Positions 1 through 11,238 of a stretch of 64,000 nt of DNA are shown piece by piece. How positions within the stretch are numbered: the stretch's first letter is position 1; each line of letters starts with the position of its first letter. This DNA comes from Tieghemostelium lacteum (lineage: Eukaryota; Evosea; Eumycetozoa; Dictyosteliales; Raperosteliaceae). The translations under genes were made by a program, and so were the position numbers. The DNA lies in assembly GCA_001606155.1 (NCBI GenBank), contig LODT01000035.1, forward strand, positions 672,658 to 736,657, in the 5' to 3' direction. The notes beneath the pieces are model-generated. The model saw nothing but the letters and a program-made list of their open reading frames with translations. It was not told the origin of the DNA and made no database searches.

Positions 1-2101
1 TATAATAAATATTGATAATAAATATCTTTTATCTCCTTAAATTTGATGTTAGGGATCACATGTAACATCTCTTCAGAAACAGATGTAGATAAAACTACCT
101 CTTGTTTAGTTACAAGTATTTTACAGGATTTCGAGTTTCTTTGTAAATGATATATATCTCCTTTATCATTTAATGGTGACTTGGTAACTGTTATTGTACT
201 TTTACCATTATTACTCTTTGAGTCTAGTAATAATAAAAAGAAGTATATTGAATTTTTAGAAAGATTTTCCAAATCGGGTGTGTTTTCAAGTATTGGGTAT
301 TCATGTTTTAGTACAACCCAAAGACCTCCACAGGTTATAAACTGTTTATATTTAAATTTTGCAGGTAAATCATTCATAGTAGGCAGAACCAAATCCTCTA
401 CATTCTGAACTATACCCTCCTTCAAATAGTAATTAACCATCTGTAGAGAATCTTTAAGTAAATTCACACCACTAACATCAGAATATCGATTAAATCTCAT
501 TGCAACCCACTCATGATCTGGATATAGTTTTGGAATTAAATCATTCAAAACAGCTTGTTTTAGAGCTCTACCTCTATTCTTTTCCAAAATGGTTATTGAC
601 AACTGATAAAAATCATCTAATGATTTATACTCAAGTTTTCTGTACAAATTTTCAAAATACTCTTTTACATTTTGGAAATTTTTAAAATAGGAACTTTAAA
701 TTGAACAAAGTTAGTATTTTGTTTGAGAGGGTTTTAAAGTTTATAAACCTACCTTGGATAATCTTCTTTGATTGGTTGTTCCCAGACATAATTTGGGAAA
801 TATGTAGTCAATAGATTATGTGTGTTTTTTAAACTAGTTGGAATCTTGTCTTTTATAGGTTCAAATTTTGAAAATTTAATGTGATTCCAATCTTTCTTTT
901 CAGGTATATTTAGTTGATTTATAATGTAATCTTGAATGAGTTGTTTGGTAGATTCTTGGAATTTATTAATATCCCAATTTTTATATTCTGGATACCTTCT
1001 TTCTAGAGCCTTTAACAAAGTTTCTCTTTTGTCTGCACCTGGAAGGCACGATAAATCATCCAATGACAGTTGATAAAAGTCCTCTGGTCCATTCATTGAT
1101 TTTTCTTTATATAAATACTCCAAAAACTCATCTACAAAAGGTGGGTGTAAAAACCATCTACCTTTTTTGAATTTCCAGGACTGAATTTGAGGATACATAT
1201 TCTTTATCTCTTGCATGACCCTAGTAGTTTGATATTCACCTGTTATATCATAAAATGGGAACTCATACCAATCCTCTATACTCTTCCATTTGTATCCTTT
1301 TAGAATCTCTCTTAATGTAACTGTAAGGGCTGTTTCTTTAGGTTGAAATGACAAGTGTAGCATTGACTCTGTCCACTCTACTTCCGGTATATAGTACCGC
1401 AAATAATTCAAAAATGAACCACCAAAGTACTTGTTTACTCTGATTTTTATATCACTGTGCATATAAATGGTATTCATATCCAAATTCACTATATCTCTAT
1501 ACCCATTCTCATAACCAGCATTTCTGATAATCTGTTGTATATATAATACATGGTGTATTGGGTTCTCCCAAAAATAAGCATCATCACAAAACTTCTTTAT
1601 ATCCCAATCAAAAACATTCTTGTAGATTGACATTATAGCATATACAATTGACCCTTCATAATAGTCCAATAGAGGCTGAATATCAAAATCATCAATTGTG
1701 GATAGCCTATAAAATGAATAAAAGTTTCTAAAGTCTTTTTTTCTAGCTATGAAATTGAGGAGATATAAATGGCATTTTTTACTATCCCATGAAAAAGGTC
1801 TATCTAAATGACATTCAGGTAGAAACTGGTACCTTGGATCACCTATCAATTTTAAATGCTTCTTTAGATTCTTTTTCTCTTGTATTGGTCCTAACACAGT
1901 ATCACTGCGTTCGAATATCTTTTTTATTGTATTGTCTTCTAAATCTGTAACTGGTAATTTCGTATTTACAAAAAGAGGCTCCTTTCTAGGTACTAGTTGT
2001 AAACCACTACCACTTGAACAACTATAATATCTATTTACAATTCCATTTGATTTTATATTTCTTTGAATATTACATATTAAATTTTTGTGAAACATTATCA
2101 A
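1..2101 (-). CDS. Mitochondrion-targeted protein built of ~65-residue aromatic repeat modules (partial, runs off left edge)
   Basis: Two exons are visible, 2101-753 and 693-1, joined by a 59-nt phase-2 intron whose donor is GTAGGT. At least 679 residues are in the window and the 3' end lies outside. The first ~25 residues are basic and hydroxylated with no acids, as in a mitochondrial presequence. The rest is a degenerate tandem repeat of about 65 residues. Each copy has a WY or DFYQLS core, a Leu-rich helix, then Y-P-[ED]-x-x-W-x-x-x-[KR]-F (for example YPEYKNWDINKF and YPDHEWVAMRF, the second in exon 2). I recall similar modules in unnamed proteins of fungi, algae and other protists but know no function. 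An organellar RNA-binding role is only a guess. The exon join is secure because the module runs across it. Confidence 0.72.
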
Positions 2102-2202
2102 TGCATGAGATGAACGAACAAATTGACAAATGATTTTGAAAAAGCTTTTTTTAATTTATTTTTCAGACTAGGAAACAACTAGAACCCTTCAATTTAGGTG
2201 GA
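2102..2202. promoter_or_regulatory. Short divergent intergenic region
   Basis: Only 101 bases separate the start codons of the minus-strand repeat protein and the plus-strand NDK6-type gene. Both promoters must therefore lie in this AT-rich stretch or inside the neighbouring genes. No specific site was recognised. Confidence 0.4.
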
Positions 2203-2910
2203 ATGTCATTTAGGTTCACTCTAGCAATTATTAAACCTGACATATTTGTAAAACAGCCAAATAATGTTAAATCAATAATTGAAAAAATTGAGAGTAGATT
2301 TATAATACACACATCAAAACAAATCAATTTATCAATACAAGATGCAGAGCAATTCTATCATGATCACAGAGAAAAGTTTTTCTATGAAAGATTGATTAGT
2401 TTTATGACCAGAGGTCCAATTCTACCAATGGTATTAGAATATAAAAATAATGATCAAAATAACGATACTATAAAGAATTGGAGAGATTTCATTGGTCCAA
2501 CACACAGAGAAAAGTATAATCATTCATCATATCTATATATCAATTAGCAAATTTCTAATTCTTATACTATTGTATAGAGCTAAAACTATGAATTGTCTAA
2601 GAGGTGAATATGGTACTTCTGATACAAGAAATTCATTTCATGGTTCAGGTAAGATAATAACTTGACACATTTAATTATTGTTTTTACATTTTCTAACTAT
2701 TTAAACTATCTACTAGGATCAGAAGAAGAAGCAAAAAAAGAGATTGTATTCTTTTTTCCCAAGTTTGATTTCAATAACCCAAAAAGTAATTGAAGTCCCA
2801 CATTGATTTAACGTTTTTCATTTTTAGTTTTTTATCCCATAACCGATTCTCTTTTGCTAAAGGGTTTTGATATTTTTGAAATAGTTTATTTATCTTTAGA
2901 TCAGTCCTAG
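2203..2910 (+). CDS. Nucleoside diphosphate kinase, NME6/NDK6 type
   Basis: Nucleoside diphosphate kinases transfer the gamma-phosphate from ATP to other NDPs through a phosphohistidine. The N-terminus (TLAIIKPD) and the block GPTHREKAKT are family signatures. Exon 2 carries the active-site region with SDTRNSFHGS, containing the catalytic His, and exon 3 carries the EEAKKEI-FFFP tail. Exons are 2203-2513, 2578-2648, 2717-2785 and probably 2828-2910; phases agree at each join. The last exon is less certain: without its intron the protein stops at 2793, and with it a 27-residue tail is added. The spacing after the GPT motif fits NME6 better than cytosolic NDKs, so a mitochondrial role is possible but inferred. 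An unspliced reading ends at 2547 and loses the active site. Confidence 0.85.
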
Positions 2911-3113
2911 CTTAACCATTGTAATACCACAACTGCTTGTATTATGACAAATGTGGGCTGATTGAATGAATCTAAATTGAATTAAATTTTGTATTCTCTA
3001 TAATATAAAATTTGGCTCGCCAACCAATTGAAATTTCGAACATTTTACATTTTAAATTAATGAAAAAAACAATTAAAATGATTAATCATGTTATATAATG
3101 TTTGCAAAATTAT

Positions 3114-4844
3114 TTATTTATTTAGTGGTTTCCATTGTAAATATCTAAAGGAAGAGTTTTCTATTAGTGTAGGATAATATGTATATTTTCTTGTGAATCT
3201 GTAGAGGTAAATCTCTCTAAAGTTACTATAAATATCATAGCATTTTTTGACTTCTTCAGTAAATGATTTAAAATACAAGAAATTAGTTGACACTACTAAT
3301 GCAAAAACATCTAAATGGTGTAGTGTTTTTAATAGATAGTCAAATTCATTATTACTAAATACTATAAATTGGAAAACTACTCGAAGTGATGGATGTTTAC
3401 TGATACAATCGATATATTGTTGATATGGGAATGTGTAAGAAAAGAATGTAAATTCTTTTGGATTACCTATATATAACTGTTCAAGTTGTTTTTGTGACCT
3501 TATGAGTGTTAATAGACTACTGTGTAAATAGGTATTAAAGTAGTCAATGGTAAGATACTTAATATGACAGTGTTCTACTGACAGTTCCTTTAGTATACAT
3601 TTTGACAGTTCAACTCTTCTCATGTCTACATAGGTTATCAATTTTTGTGATGAAAATCTATATCCAAAAGAGTAAAGTGTATCAACAGGTAACTTGATTT
3701 CATCCTTATTGGTTTCAACATCAAAGTCAAGATACAAATCCTCTATACCCGACACTGACATACATTCAGAAACCAATGAATGATAATTTATAAAATAAGA
3801 AGAACCTAAACTCCTTAGTCTCTTTTTTGCAAAGATCTTGATCATATCATCTGTATTTAGAAATGGTATCCCACTTATTTTGTCAACTTGAGGAAGTTTT
3901 AATGACTTGAATGCAAGATCTATTACTAGACTATTAGTAATAGTTTCAGACTGGTCAGTTAGAAATAGTGTCTCTATTCTATTATCTATACAACCAGGAG
4001 ACGATAAGTAGCCATCAATAACATTTTCAAATAATTTAATATCACATAGCGAAAGATGTCGTAGTGATGGTAAGTTTTGTATCCATTGTGAAATCTTCTT
4101 TGTAGGCTCTGAATAAAATGGCCAATTAAAGGCCGTAGAGGTTGATAATGAGAAGGTTTCAATATTCTCTAAAATAGGTTTCATTTGATTCAGTATAGAT
4201 TCCAAAGAGTATGCACTACCATCTTTAATAATAGATAATGATTTTAAACCATTCCCAGATGATCCCAGTCCATGTTCAATCAAATTTTTAATAAAACCCA
4301 AACAATGATATTTTTGATCAAAATCGAATTCAAACGATTGGACTTTAGAAAGTAGCTGACTCCATTGCTCTTTTGAATAGTCTTGAAATGGATTTTGATA
4401 GTTACTAATCAATGGATAAGTATTTGAGGTAGCATAAGATTTAATCTCAAAATCAACTTTATCCCAATCACTGTAGTTATCCATCCTATTGATTTTATAG
4501 ACAATGTTTAATGATGATATTGATTTTAATAAACAGTATTTTGATGACAAGTGTGACATTAGTGAGTCTAGTGGAAGGTCATCTGTTTTTACTGTTACTT
4601 TGGTGGCACTATGTACTATTAGATTATGCATTTCAGTGGCTTTGGATACTGATTGTGTAGATCTACTATCTATAAGTCTCCAAATATACGTAAATCTCTT
4701 GGAATATTCATAAGATACCCAATGAAACCATTCCCAACAGACTAATGACATCTTAATAATATGACGTTTTAAATCATTTTCAAAGTACTTCGTTATCTCT
4801 TCTATCAAGAGTTTATTTTGTAAAATTAATGAGAATTTATTCAT
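3114..4844 (-). CDS. Dictyostelid F-box-like / leucine-rich protein
   Basis: An intronless 576-residue protein. The first ~50 residues (LLIEEITKYF ... MSLVCWEWF) follow the F-box pattern of a Leu-rich helix then V-C-x-x-W, which binds SKP1 in SCF ubiquitin ligases. The rest is a series of irregular Leu-rich segments like a divergent LRR domain, which would supply substrate recognition. It resembles in plan the proteins encoded at 34.06-35.80 kb and 54.13-55.56 kb. The F-box assignment rests on pattern only. Substrate and biological role are unknown. The start is the first ATG and is preceded by an AT-rich leader. Confidence 0.65.
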   Translation of the reverse strand: MNKFSLILQNKLLIEEITKYFENDLKRHIIKMSLVCWEWFHWVSYEYSKRFTYIWRLIDSRSTQSVSKATEMHNLIVHSATKVTVKTDDLPLDSLMSHLSSKYCLLKSISSLNIVYKINRMDNYSDWDKVDFEIKSYATSNTYPLISNYQNPFQDYSKEQWSQLLSKVQSFEFDFDQKYHCLGFIKNLIEHGLGSSGNGLKSLSIIKDGSAYSLESILNQMKPILENIETFSLSTSTAFNWPFYSEPTKKISQWIQNLPSLRHLSLCDIKLFENVIDGYLSSPGCIDNRIETLFLTDQSETITNSLVIDLAFKSLKLPQVDKISGIPFLNTDDMIKIFAKKRLRSLGSSYFINYHSLVSECMSVSGIEDLYLDFDVETNKDEIKLPVDTLYSFGYRFSSQKLITYVDMRRVELSKCILKELSVEHCHIKYLTIDYFNTYLHSSLLTLIRSQKQLEQLYIGNPKEFTFFSYTFPYQQYIDCISKHPSLRVVFQFIVFSNNEFDYLLKTLHHLDVFALVVSTNFLYFKSFTEEVKKCYDIYSNFREIYLYRFTRKYTYYPTLIENSSFRYLQWKPLNK

Positions 4845-4964
4845 TATAAATGATCAAAATAAGTTTACAAAAATTTAAATATAAAGCAAGTTTGTTATAA
4901 ATAAAAAAAAAGTTAGTTTATTAATACATTTTACAAGATATCTGTACATTAAAAAAGATTATGA

Positions 4965-6680
4965 TTATTCATCATCATCATTGTTGATCTCTTCATGAGT
5001 CATATCATCTCTAAGGGCTCTAAAGTATGATTTGATAGATACTTTAGAGGTGATTACAAAACCAAGTCCAAATGCTAGAATGGCAGCACCAGCTATAGAA
5101 CCTATGACAATACCTGCAATGGCACCTGCTGATAATCCTGATTTCTTCTGATCGATATCTTCTTCTCCACAGTAGCCTGTATATTGATCTTCACCAACAA
5201 CAGTACAAAATGTGAATGATGGTGTTAAACTACAATAGATATTGGCATCATTTGGAATGATTTTACCACCAGTTTCTTTCTCCTCACTACTAGAGGTCAG
5301 AGTATCAGTATTGTTTTGGAAAAGAGTACCAGTAATATTAAGTACACTTGCACTACAGAATACAGATCCACCATTTTGTGCGATATTGTTGGATATTTGG
5401 TTACCTGAAAGGAATGTGAGTTTGACATCTGATGCATAGATAGCGCCTCCTTGATCAGCATTGGAGAATAGGATAGAAGTACTTTGAAATGTACCTTCAA
5501 CTTGTAAAGTTAGGTATAGTGATCCACCTTGAATAGCTTCGTTATTTAGAAATTCAGTGGTTGAGAATTGGAATGATCCACCTGATTCCTGAGCTATTGC
5601 ACCACCAGTTGAAGCAACAGAGTTATTAAATGTACAATCATTGAATACCAAGTTACAGGTATCACCTATAGCATGAATAGATCCACCACGAACTTTTGCA
5701 GAGTTTCTATTGAATGTGGTCTCTTTGAGTTGTAAATAGGCATCACGGATAAGAATTGCACCACCATTTCCAGCTTGGTTATCTGTGAATGTCGATTGAT
5801 AGATGCTGTTTGGTGACATTACAGAGTTGAGATATAAAGCACCACCATCAGCCATGACTTTATTATTTTGGAATATAGTTTGGTTTATATTCACTGCTGA
5901 ATATGAGAATAAACAACTTGCTGATGATCCATAGTTTAATGTGAATTCAGAATCTGTGATACTAGTACTCATCTGTTCAGAGTCTATAAAGATGATAGCA
6001 CTTCTTGCAATAGATCTTGTGAATACTGATTTGGAGATTGATAATGTTGATACAGCTGTTACATTATCTCCCGATTCAAAGAATAACACAGATCCCAGAC
6101 CTTTACTAGGATAGTTATTGTCAATAGTTGTACTATTATCAAGGGTATTACTTGTAAAAGTACATTCATTTATAGTCAATGTAACTGAAGTTTGGTTACC
6201 TTGTAATGATATATAAAATATACCACCACCTGTTGTGTTACTAAAAGAATTGGTAAATGTTATTTTATTCATTGTAACTGATGTCTGATAACTAGTTTCA
6301 TTTGTAGCCTCTATCATTGTAAATAGTGAAGATACAGATTCACCATCCCAAACCACACCTACAGTTGACTCAGGTGATGGTTGAATAACAATATTCTGGT
6401 AGCCTAATAACTCAATATTTGAATTATTCTTACTGGCATAATAAGTTCCATCAGCCAAATGAAACATTACTGATGTTGTATTTACATTACTACTGTTTTT
6501 AAATGACTCAAAAGCAGTATATAAACTATTACATGCAGAGGTAGCATTGCTACCGCATGTTATTAAATCAGTTCCCTGTATTGGATCAATCCAAATCTGT
6601 ACACCCTGTGATTTTACCAATAACCCAACATTACACACTACTACCAATGTAACAATTAATAAATAATTAATTAATTTCAT
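4965..6680 (-). CDS. Pmp-like parallel beta-helix membrane protein
   Basis: A 571-residue single-pass type I surface protein. Residues 1-25 are a clear signal peptide ending near KSQG. The ectodomain has a GTD-x-x-x-CG-x-x-x-x-A-C opening with an S-L-x-x-A helix, then many short repeats with GGG or GGA-[IL] and F-x-x-N motifs (for example NNEAIQGGSLYL, DNQAGNGGAILI). These are typical of the right-handed parallel beta-helix proteins of dictyostelids that resemble chlamydial polymorphic membrane proteins. Near residues 510-540 there is a Gly/Ala/Ile-rich transmembrane helix, followed by a short acidic tail ending NNDDDE. N-x-S/T sites are abundant. The ligand is unknown; an adhesion or matrix role is inferred. 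Confidence 0.8.
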   Translation of the reverse strand: MKLINYLLIVTLVVVCNVGLLVKSQGVQIWIDPIQGTDLITCGSNATSACNSLYTAFESFKNSSNVNTTSVMFHLADGTYYASKNNSNIELLGYQNIVIQPSPESTVGVVWDGESVSSLFTMIEATNETSYQTSVTMNKITFTNSFSNTTGGGIFYISLQGNQTSVTLTINECTFTSNTLDNSTTIDNNYPSKGLGSVLFFESGDNVTAVSTLSISKSVFTRSIARSAIIFIDSEQMSTSITDSEFTLNYGSSASCLFSYSAVNINQTIFQNNKVMADGGALYLNSVMSPNSIYQSTFTDNQAGNGGAILIRDAYLQLKETTFNRNSAKVRGGSIHAIGDTCNLVFNDCTFNNSVASTGGAIAQESGGSFQFSTTEFLNNEAIQGGSLYLTLQVEGTFQSTSILFSNADQGGAIYASDVKLTFLSGNQISNNIAQNGGSVFCSASVLNITGTLFQNNTDTLTSSSEEKETGGKIIPNDANIYCSLTPSFTFCTVVGEDQYTGYCGEEDIDQKKSGLSAGAIAGIVIGSIAGAAILAFGLGFVITSKVSIKSYFRALRDDMTHEEINNDDDE

Positions 6681-7245
6681 TGTATACTAAATGTGTATCT
6701 AAATAAATAAATAAATAAATAAAAATTAATAAATTAAAGTATTACTTAATTATAATAATAAAAAAAAAAAAAAATTAAAATACGTTGGTCAATATATTCA
6801 TGAAAATGAAACCTTTTCCAAAGTGATTATGTGATCAATTTATCTTTGATTTTATTTGAAAATGGAGTGAGTTTTTAAAAAAAAAAAAAATGATCCATTT
6901 TTATTTATGACATCAACCTCAAATATCTTTCCCACATAATACAAATATACTCATCTTATACTCATCTCATCATAATCAACTTTAAAATTATATAACTTAA
7001 ATTATTCATTTACATCAGATTTCAGATTTAGATATTTTCGTTACTTGTTTTTTTTTTTTTGACTCTTAATTTTTAGAAATACGATTGACCCATCAAAAAA
7101 TCTATCACATTTTAAATTACCGTCCAAATCAATCTTTATTTATTACAATTTTCCCATTGGTAATCATACCTAGAGTTTAGTACTAGCATTGTAATAGTAC
7201 TAAATTAAAAAAAAAAACAAAAAGAAAAAGGTGGAGTTAAAAAAG
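6681..7245. other. AT-rich divergent intergenic region
   Basis: This stretch lies between the Pmp-like gene (minus) and the myotubularin gene (plus). It contains several poly(A) and poly(T) runs (near 6760-6775, 6876-6890 and 7050-7060) and an AAAT microsatellite near 6703-6722. No coding or RNA gene was seen. It presumably holds both promoters. Confidence 0.5.
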
Positions 7246-10222
7246 ATGAATTCTAGGTTACCTAGTAACAACCAACCACCTCTAAATCCCTCACAATCCA
7301 GTTATCTATTTTCACCACCAAATTCACCTGGTGTTGGTATATCACCAGACAATTCAATGAATAGTAGCAGTAGTAACAATGGTAATAGTAGTTATCAAAA
7401 GTCTAGAACAGAGTCATTTGATCTACAGAATATGGACCCTAAAGATAAATTAGAGAAACTAAAGGATATCACTAGTAAAACTATAGATACCATTATATTT
7501 AAAATCAATGATATGAAAAGAGAAAAACAATTCCTACAATCGTTTAAAGACATTATGAAGATTTCAGAGTCTTTAGTTGAAATAGAAAGATCTTTAGATA
7601 GTATAAATATTAAAGATATTAATATTGGTGCTTCTTCCTCTTCCTCTTCTTCATCTACTTCTACTTCTTCTACCAATCCACCATCTATAAATAATAGTAA
7701 TAATAGTAATAATAATAATAATAGTAATGTTGTAAATATTAGTGGTAAAGATACTATAAGTTCTATTGATACCAATACTTCAGATTTGATAAAGATTATA
7801 CATTCAAAATCAAATTTTAGTAAAAAGGGAGCAAAAATTCAAGAGAGATCAACTAATAGTATTGATAGTATCTACCAGATTATTCATAAATGTTTAGATA
7901 ATATTAAAAATATGTTATTGGTAGTAAAGAAACAATTGATATTTGAAGACTCGGTACCAGAGGCTTTAAAAGTTGGTCAGACTATAAGAAATATTCGTAA
8001 CCAGATTAATATCTTTAGAACCATTTCATTACCTGAAAACCTACAATTAGCAGACTCTGAGAAGATATTACTCAAAGTGGAAAACTGTAACTACCATATT
8101 TATCATGAACAACCATCTGATAGCAACACCAGTAACAGTAATTCTAATGGTCATAATCACGCTTCAGATGGTAAATCAAATGACTCTCGTGATACCGTTG
8201 ATGACTTTATTAATGGTATCTTATTCTTGACAAATTACCAAATTATATTTATTGGTCAAAATTCAAAGAATGAATGTTTTATTGTAAGTATATATAGATT
8301 TAGAAATTTCAAGTTACAGTGTGTATAATCTAACATTTATTCAAATAAATTAAATATAGAAATATTTTAGTTTACATTCAATTAATAAACTACATAAATA
8401 TGGTAAAAAGAAGAAGTCAGTTGGTGAATTTATGTACAGATTGAATTTTATTTGTAAAGACTATAGAAATCATATTATATCATTCGATAAGTCTAATAAT
8501 GGTCTAAAGGATGTTAGAAAATGTATAGATTATCATTTCAGTCAAAACAATCAGTTTTGTTATAGTTATCGTACAGAATACTCAAAGATTGAAAATGTAA
8601 ATTTGGGTTGGAATATCTATAATCAGAGAGAAGAGTTAGCAAGAATGGGTATACCATGTCAGGAATGGCGTATATCTGATGTAAACACCAACTATTTCCT
8701 CTGTGATAGTTACCCTTCATTGTTGATTGTACCAGATAGTATATCAGATGACCATCTAAAACAGGTATCTCAATTCAGATCGAAAGGAAGAATACCATCG
8801 CTAACCTACAGACATTGGTCTAACAAATGCACTATAACACGTTGTTCTCAACCTCTTGTTGGTATTGGAAGAAACAGATGTGAGGAAGATGAATCACTTT
8901 TGAATGCTATAAGATTGACTTCTGCAGCTACTGGTAGTTCTGGTAGTTTAAGTACTGCTACTTCACAACCAAAAGAGAAGATTCTCTATATTATCGATGC
9001 AAGACCCTACGCAAGTGCATTTGGTAACCGTGCTAAAGGTGCTGGTTTTGAATTGATTGGTAACTATCCTGGTTGTGTAATTGAATTCTTGGGTATTCCT
9101 AATATTCACTCTATGAGACATAGTCTATTGAAATTCAAAGAAGTGTGTTCTTCTTCCATTCAAGATGAAGATCATTGGTACAGTAATATTGAATCTTCAG
9201 GTTGGATGGAGTACACTAAACTCTTGTTACAAGCATCTACAAGAGTTGTAAAGATCATACATATGCAACACTCTAATGTACTCATTCACTGCAGTGATGG
9301 GTGGGATCGTACCAGTCAAATGTGTTCACTTGCCGAGATTCTCTTGGATCCATTCTACAGAACTATAAGAGGTTTCCAAATTCTAATTGAAAAGGATTGG
9401 TTGTCATTTGGTTATAAATTTGCACAACGTCATGGCCAAATTAATGGAAAGGACGAAGACGAACGATCACCAATCTTCTACCAATTCTTTGAAGCTCTTT
9501 ATCAACTTCTCCTACAATTCCCTGGAAAATTTGAATACAACAGCCATTTTCTCAGAGTGATATTATATCACTCCTATAGTGGAAAATATGGAAATTTCTT
9601 ATTCAACACTGAAAAGGATCGTATCCAATCTAATATTCAAGGTAAAACAATTAGTCTTTGGGTAGAAATGGAAGAAAATATTAAAGATTATTTGAATCCT
9701 TTATATGTTCCAACTCTTGGTAAAGACAAAGAGGTACTCATTCCAGATTGTTCTATTAAGAATATGAGAGTATGGAAACAGTTACACATCAATTCCACAC
9801 CAGATTCAGATTTCTATGATCCACAAGAGAAAATCATTCGTCAATTGATGGATAGAGCATTAGATGATCGTTCTGATCAATTAAAATTAGCCAATCCTCT
9901 GAAATCTAATAGAGCTCGTACTACATCCATGTCATTGTCAAGTAGTGGAGGTGCAATTAGAAGACTAAACCATTCTTCTTCACAAATGAATTTACCTACA
10001 AGTAGTTTTTCACTCAATAATAATGCTATTCCAATGAATGTACTAGATTTGGATAACAATTTAATTTATGATCAAAAGTCAAATAACACCATTCCTTCTT
10101 CTTCCTCATCTTCATCTTCTTCAAAAGACAAGGATAAACATGAGAAATCACTCAAAGATGGAAAATCCTCTGTTGGTAAATCCTTTTTTAGAAGAAAAGA
10201 ATCTTCAAAACAACTACATTAA
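7246..10222 (+). CDS. Myotubularin-family phosphoinositide 3-phosphatase
   Basis: Exons 7246-8283 and 8360-10222 encode about 966 residues. The first ATG at 7246 is used; a frame-compatible GTG at 7231 is not a eukaryotic start. The N-terminal ~270 residues are low-complexity (Ser/Asn) with helices. A PH-GRAM domain spans the intron (NYQIIFIGQN ... LHSINKLHKYGKKKKSVGEF). The myotubularin phosphatase domain follows, with the active-site loop HCSDGWDRT (Cys657, Arg663), so the enzyme should be catalytically competent. The family removes the 3-phosphate from PI3P and PI(3,5)P2 on endosomes. A Ser-rich basic tail follows. The acceptor was chosen because both sides are phase 0 and it restores GRAM strands; an alternative acceptor 11 nt downstream breaks the frame. 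Confidence 0.93.
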
Positions 10223-10379
10223 TCCTTCCCCTAACAAATATTTATATTAACATATATTTCAATTTATTTTTAAAATATTATATTTAATATATAAATCCCA
10301 TCGCAATATATAAAATGTATTTATTTATCTAATGTTTTTTATGATATTGGTTTTCTATCTCAGACACCTTTTGACATCT

Positions 10380-10829
10380 TCATCTATATTGGGCTATATC
10401 TTCTTCGTTGTTGTTGAAAAAAGGGCAAGATTCATTACAATTTTTATGATATTGAAAATGACCATTCATATTTTTCTTTAAAATTTGTTTGAAACAATGG
10501 TTATGTGGACACACTTGATGCTTCTTTTTTAATAGAATAGAGTCTTTATTTGCACTACCATCTACATTATTGGTATATAATATATGTTTCCGGCATTTTG
10601 TCACCAGACATTCGCTGTGGCATGTATGTTCGATTTTCACTTCATGTTCATGAATTACATTTAATCTTTTGCTTTTAAATAACCCCGCTGTTCTAAATTT
10701 ACAACCAAGATGACGGCAAAAATAATATTCTCCATCTCTTTGAGGAGGTCTGATATTATTTGAATTATCTACTTTTGCTCTTGAATAAACATTATTTGGT
10801 TTTTTGCTTTTTATTGTTCTTTTAGCCAT
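10380..10829 (-). CDS. Small basic Cys/His-rich (zinc-finger-like) protein
   Basis: A 149-residue, intronless, very basic protein (N-terminus MAKRTIKSKK). It has two Cys/His clusters: FCRHLGCKF followed by spaced His residues at about positions 37-70, and CPHNHCFKQ ... GHFQYH at about 108-130. The second resembles a C2H2 finger, C-x4-C-x11-H-x3-H. Further C-H-x-x-C-x-x-x-x-C residues lie between. Nucleic-acid binding is plausible but not shown. It ends in TGA, a rare stop among its neighbours, and I recognise no family. It may be lineage-specific. Confidence 0.5.
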   Translation of the reverse strand: MAKRTIKSKKPNNVYSRAKVDNSNNIRPPQRDGEYYFCRHLGCKFRTAGLFKSKRLNVIHEHEVKIEHTCHSECLVTKCRKHILYTNNVDGSANKDSILLKKKHQVCPHNHCFKQILKKNMNGHFQYHKNCNESCPFFNNNEEDIAQYR

Positions 10830-11238
10830 TTTGATTCATCTTATCTGCAATTGTTACTAACTTTTTCAATCCATATATTCTTTACGCAGATAATATCTTT
10901 CAGTTAGTTAAATTTGTAAAATTTAATTCAACTTGAATTAACCTTTTCTAAAACATATAAATACTTTTTTTTTATCAAATTTTATCTAATATTTTAAAAT
11001 ATATTTGTATAAATTTAATTGACATAAGCTATCTGTATCTTAAGATTTCTTAGGAAAAAACTTTTTAAAATAAAGCAATTGAAAAAGAAATATTTTTTAC
11101 TTTAGTATTAATCCAAAAAAAGGTGTGTTTTTGAAAATTTATTTATTTTCTTATAAGATAAATGAATTATAATTTAAAAATGTTAACTTTAAAATAAATA
11201 AATCTTTTCTTTAAATTTGAATTTATTATCTCTTAAAT
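10830..11238. other. AT-rich divergent intergenic region
   Basis: This stretch separates the Cys/His protein (minus) from the alpha-mannosidase (plus). It is strongly AT-rich with poly(A) and poly(T) tracts. No gene or structured element was recognised. Confidence 0.5.

Noticed and set aside
7231-7245. GTG-initiated extension MELKK of the myotubularin frame
   Set aside because: GTG is not a normal nuclear start in dictyostelids, and the ATG at 7246 follows a typical A-rich leader.
7395-7775. Antisense ORF rich in Leu and Glu opposite the myotubularin N-terminus
   Set aside because: It is the reverse of Ser/Asn codon runs in a real exon and has no start context or family resemblance.
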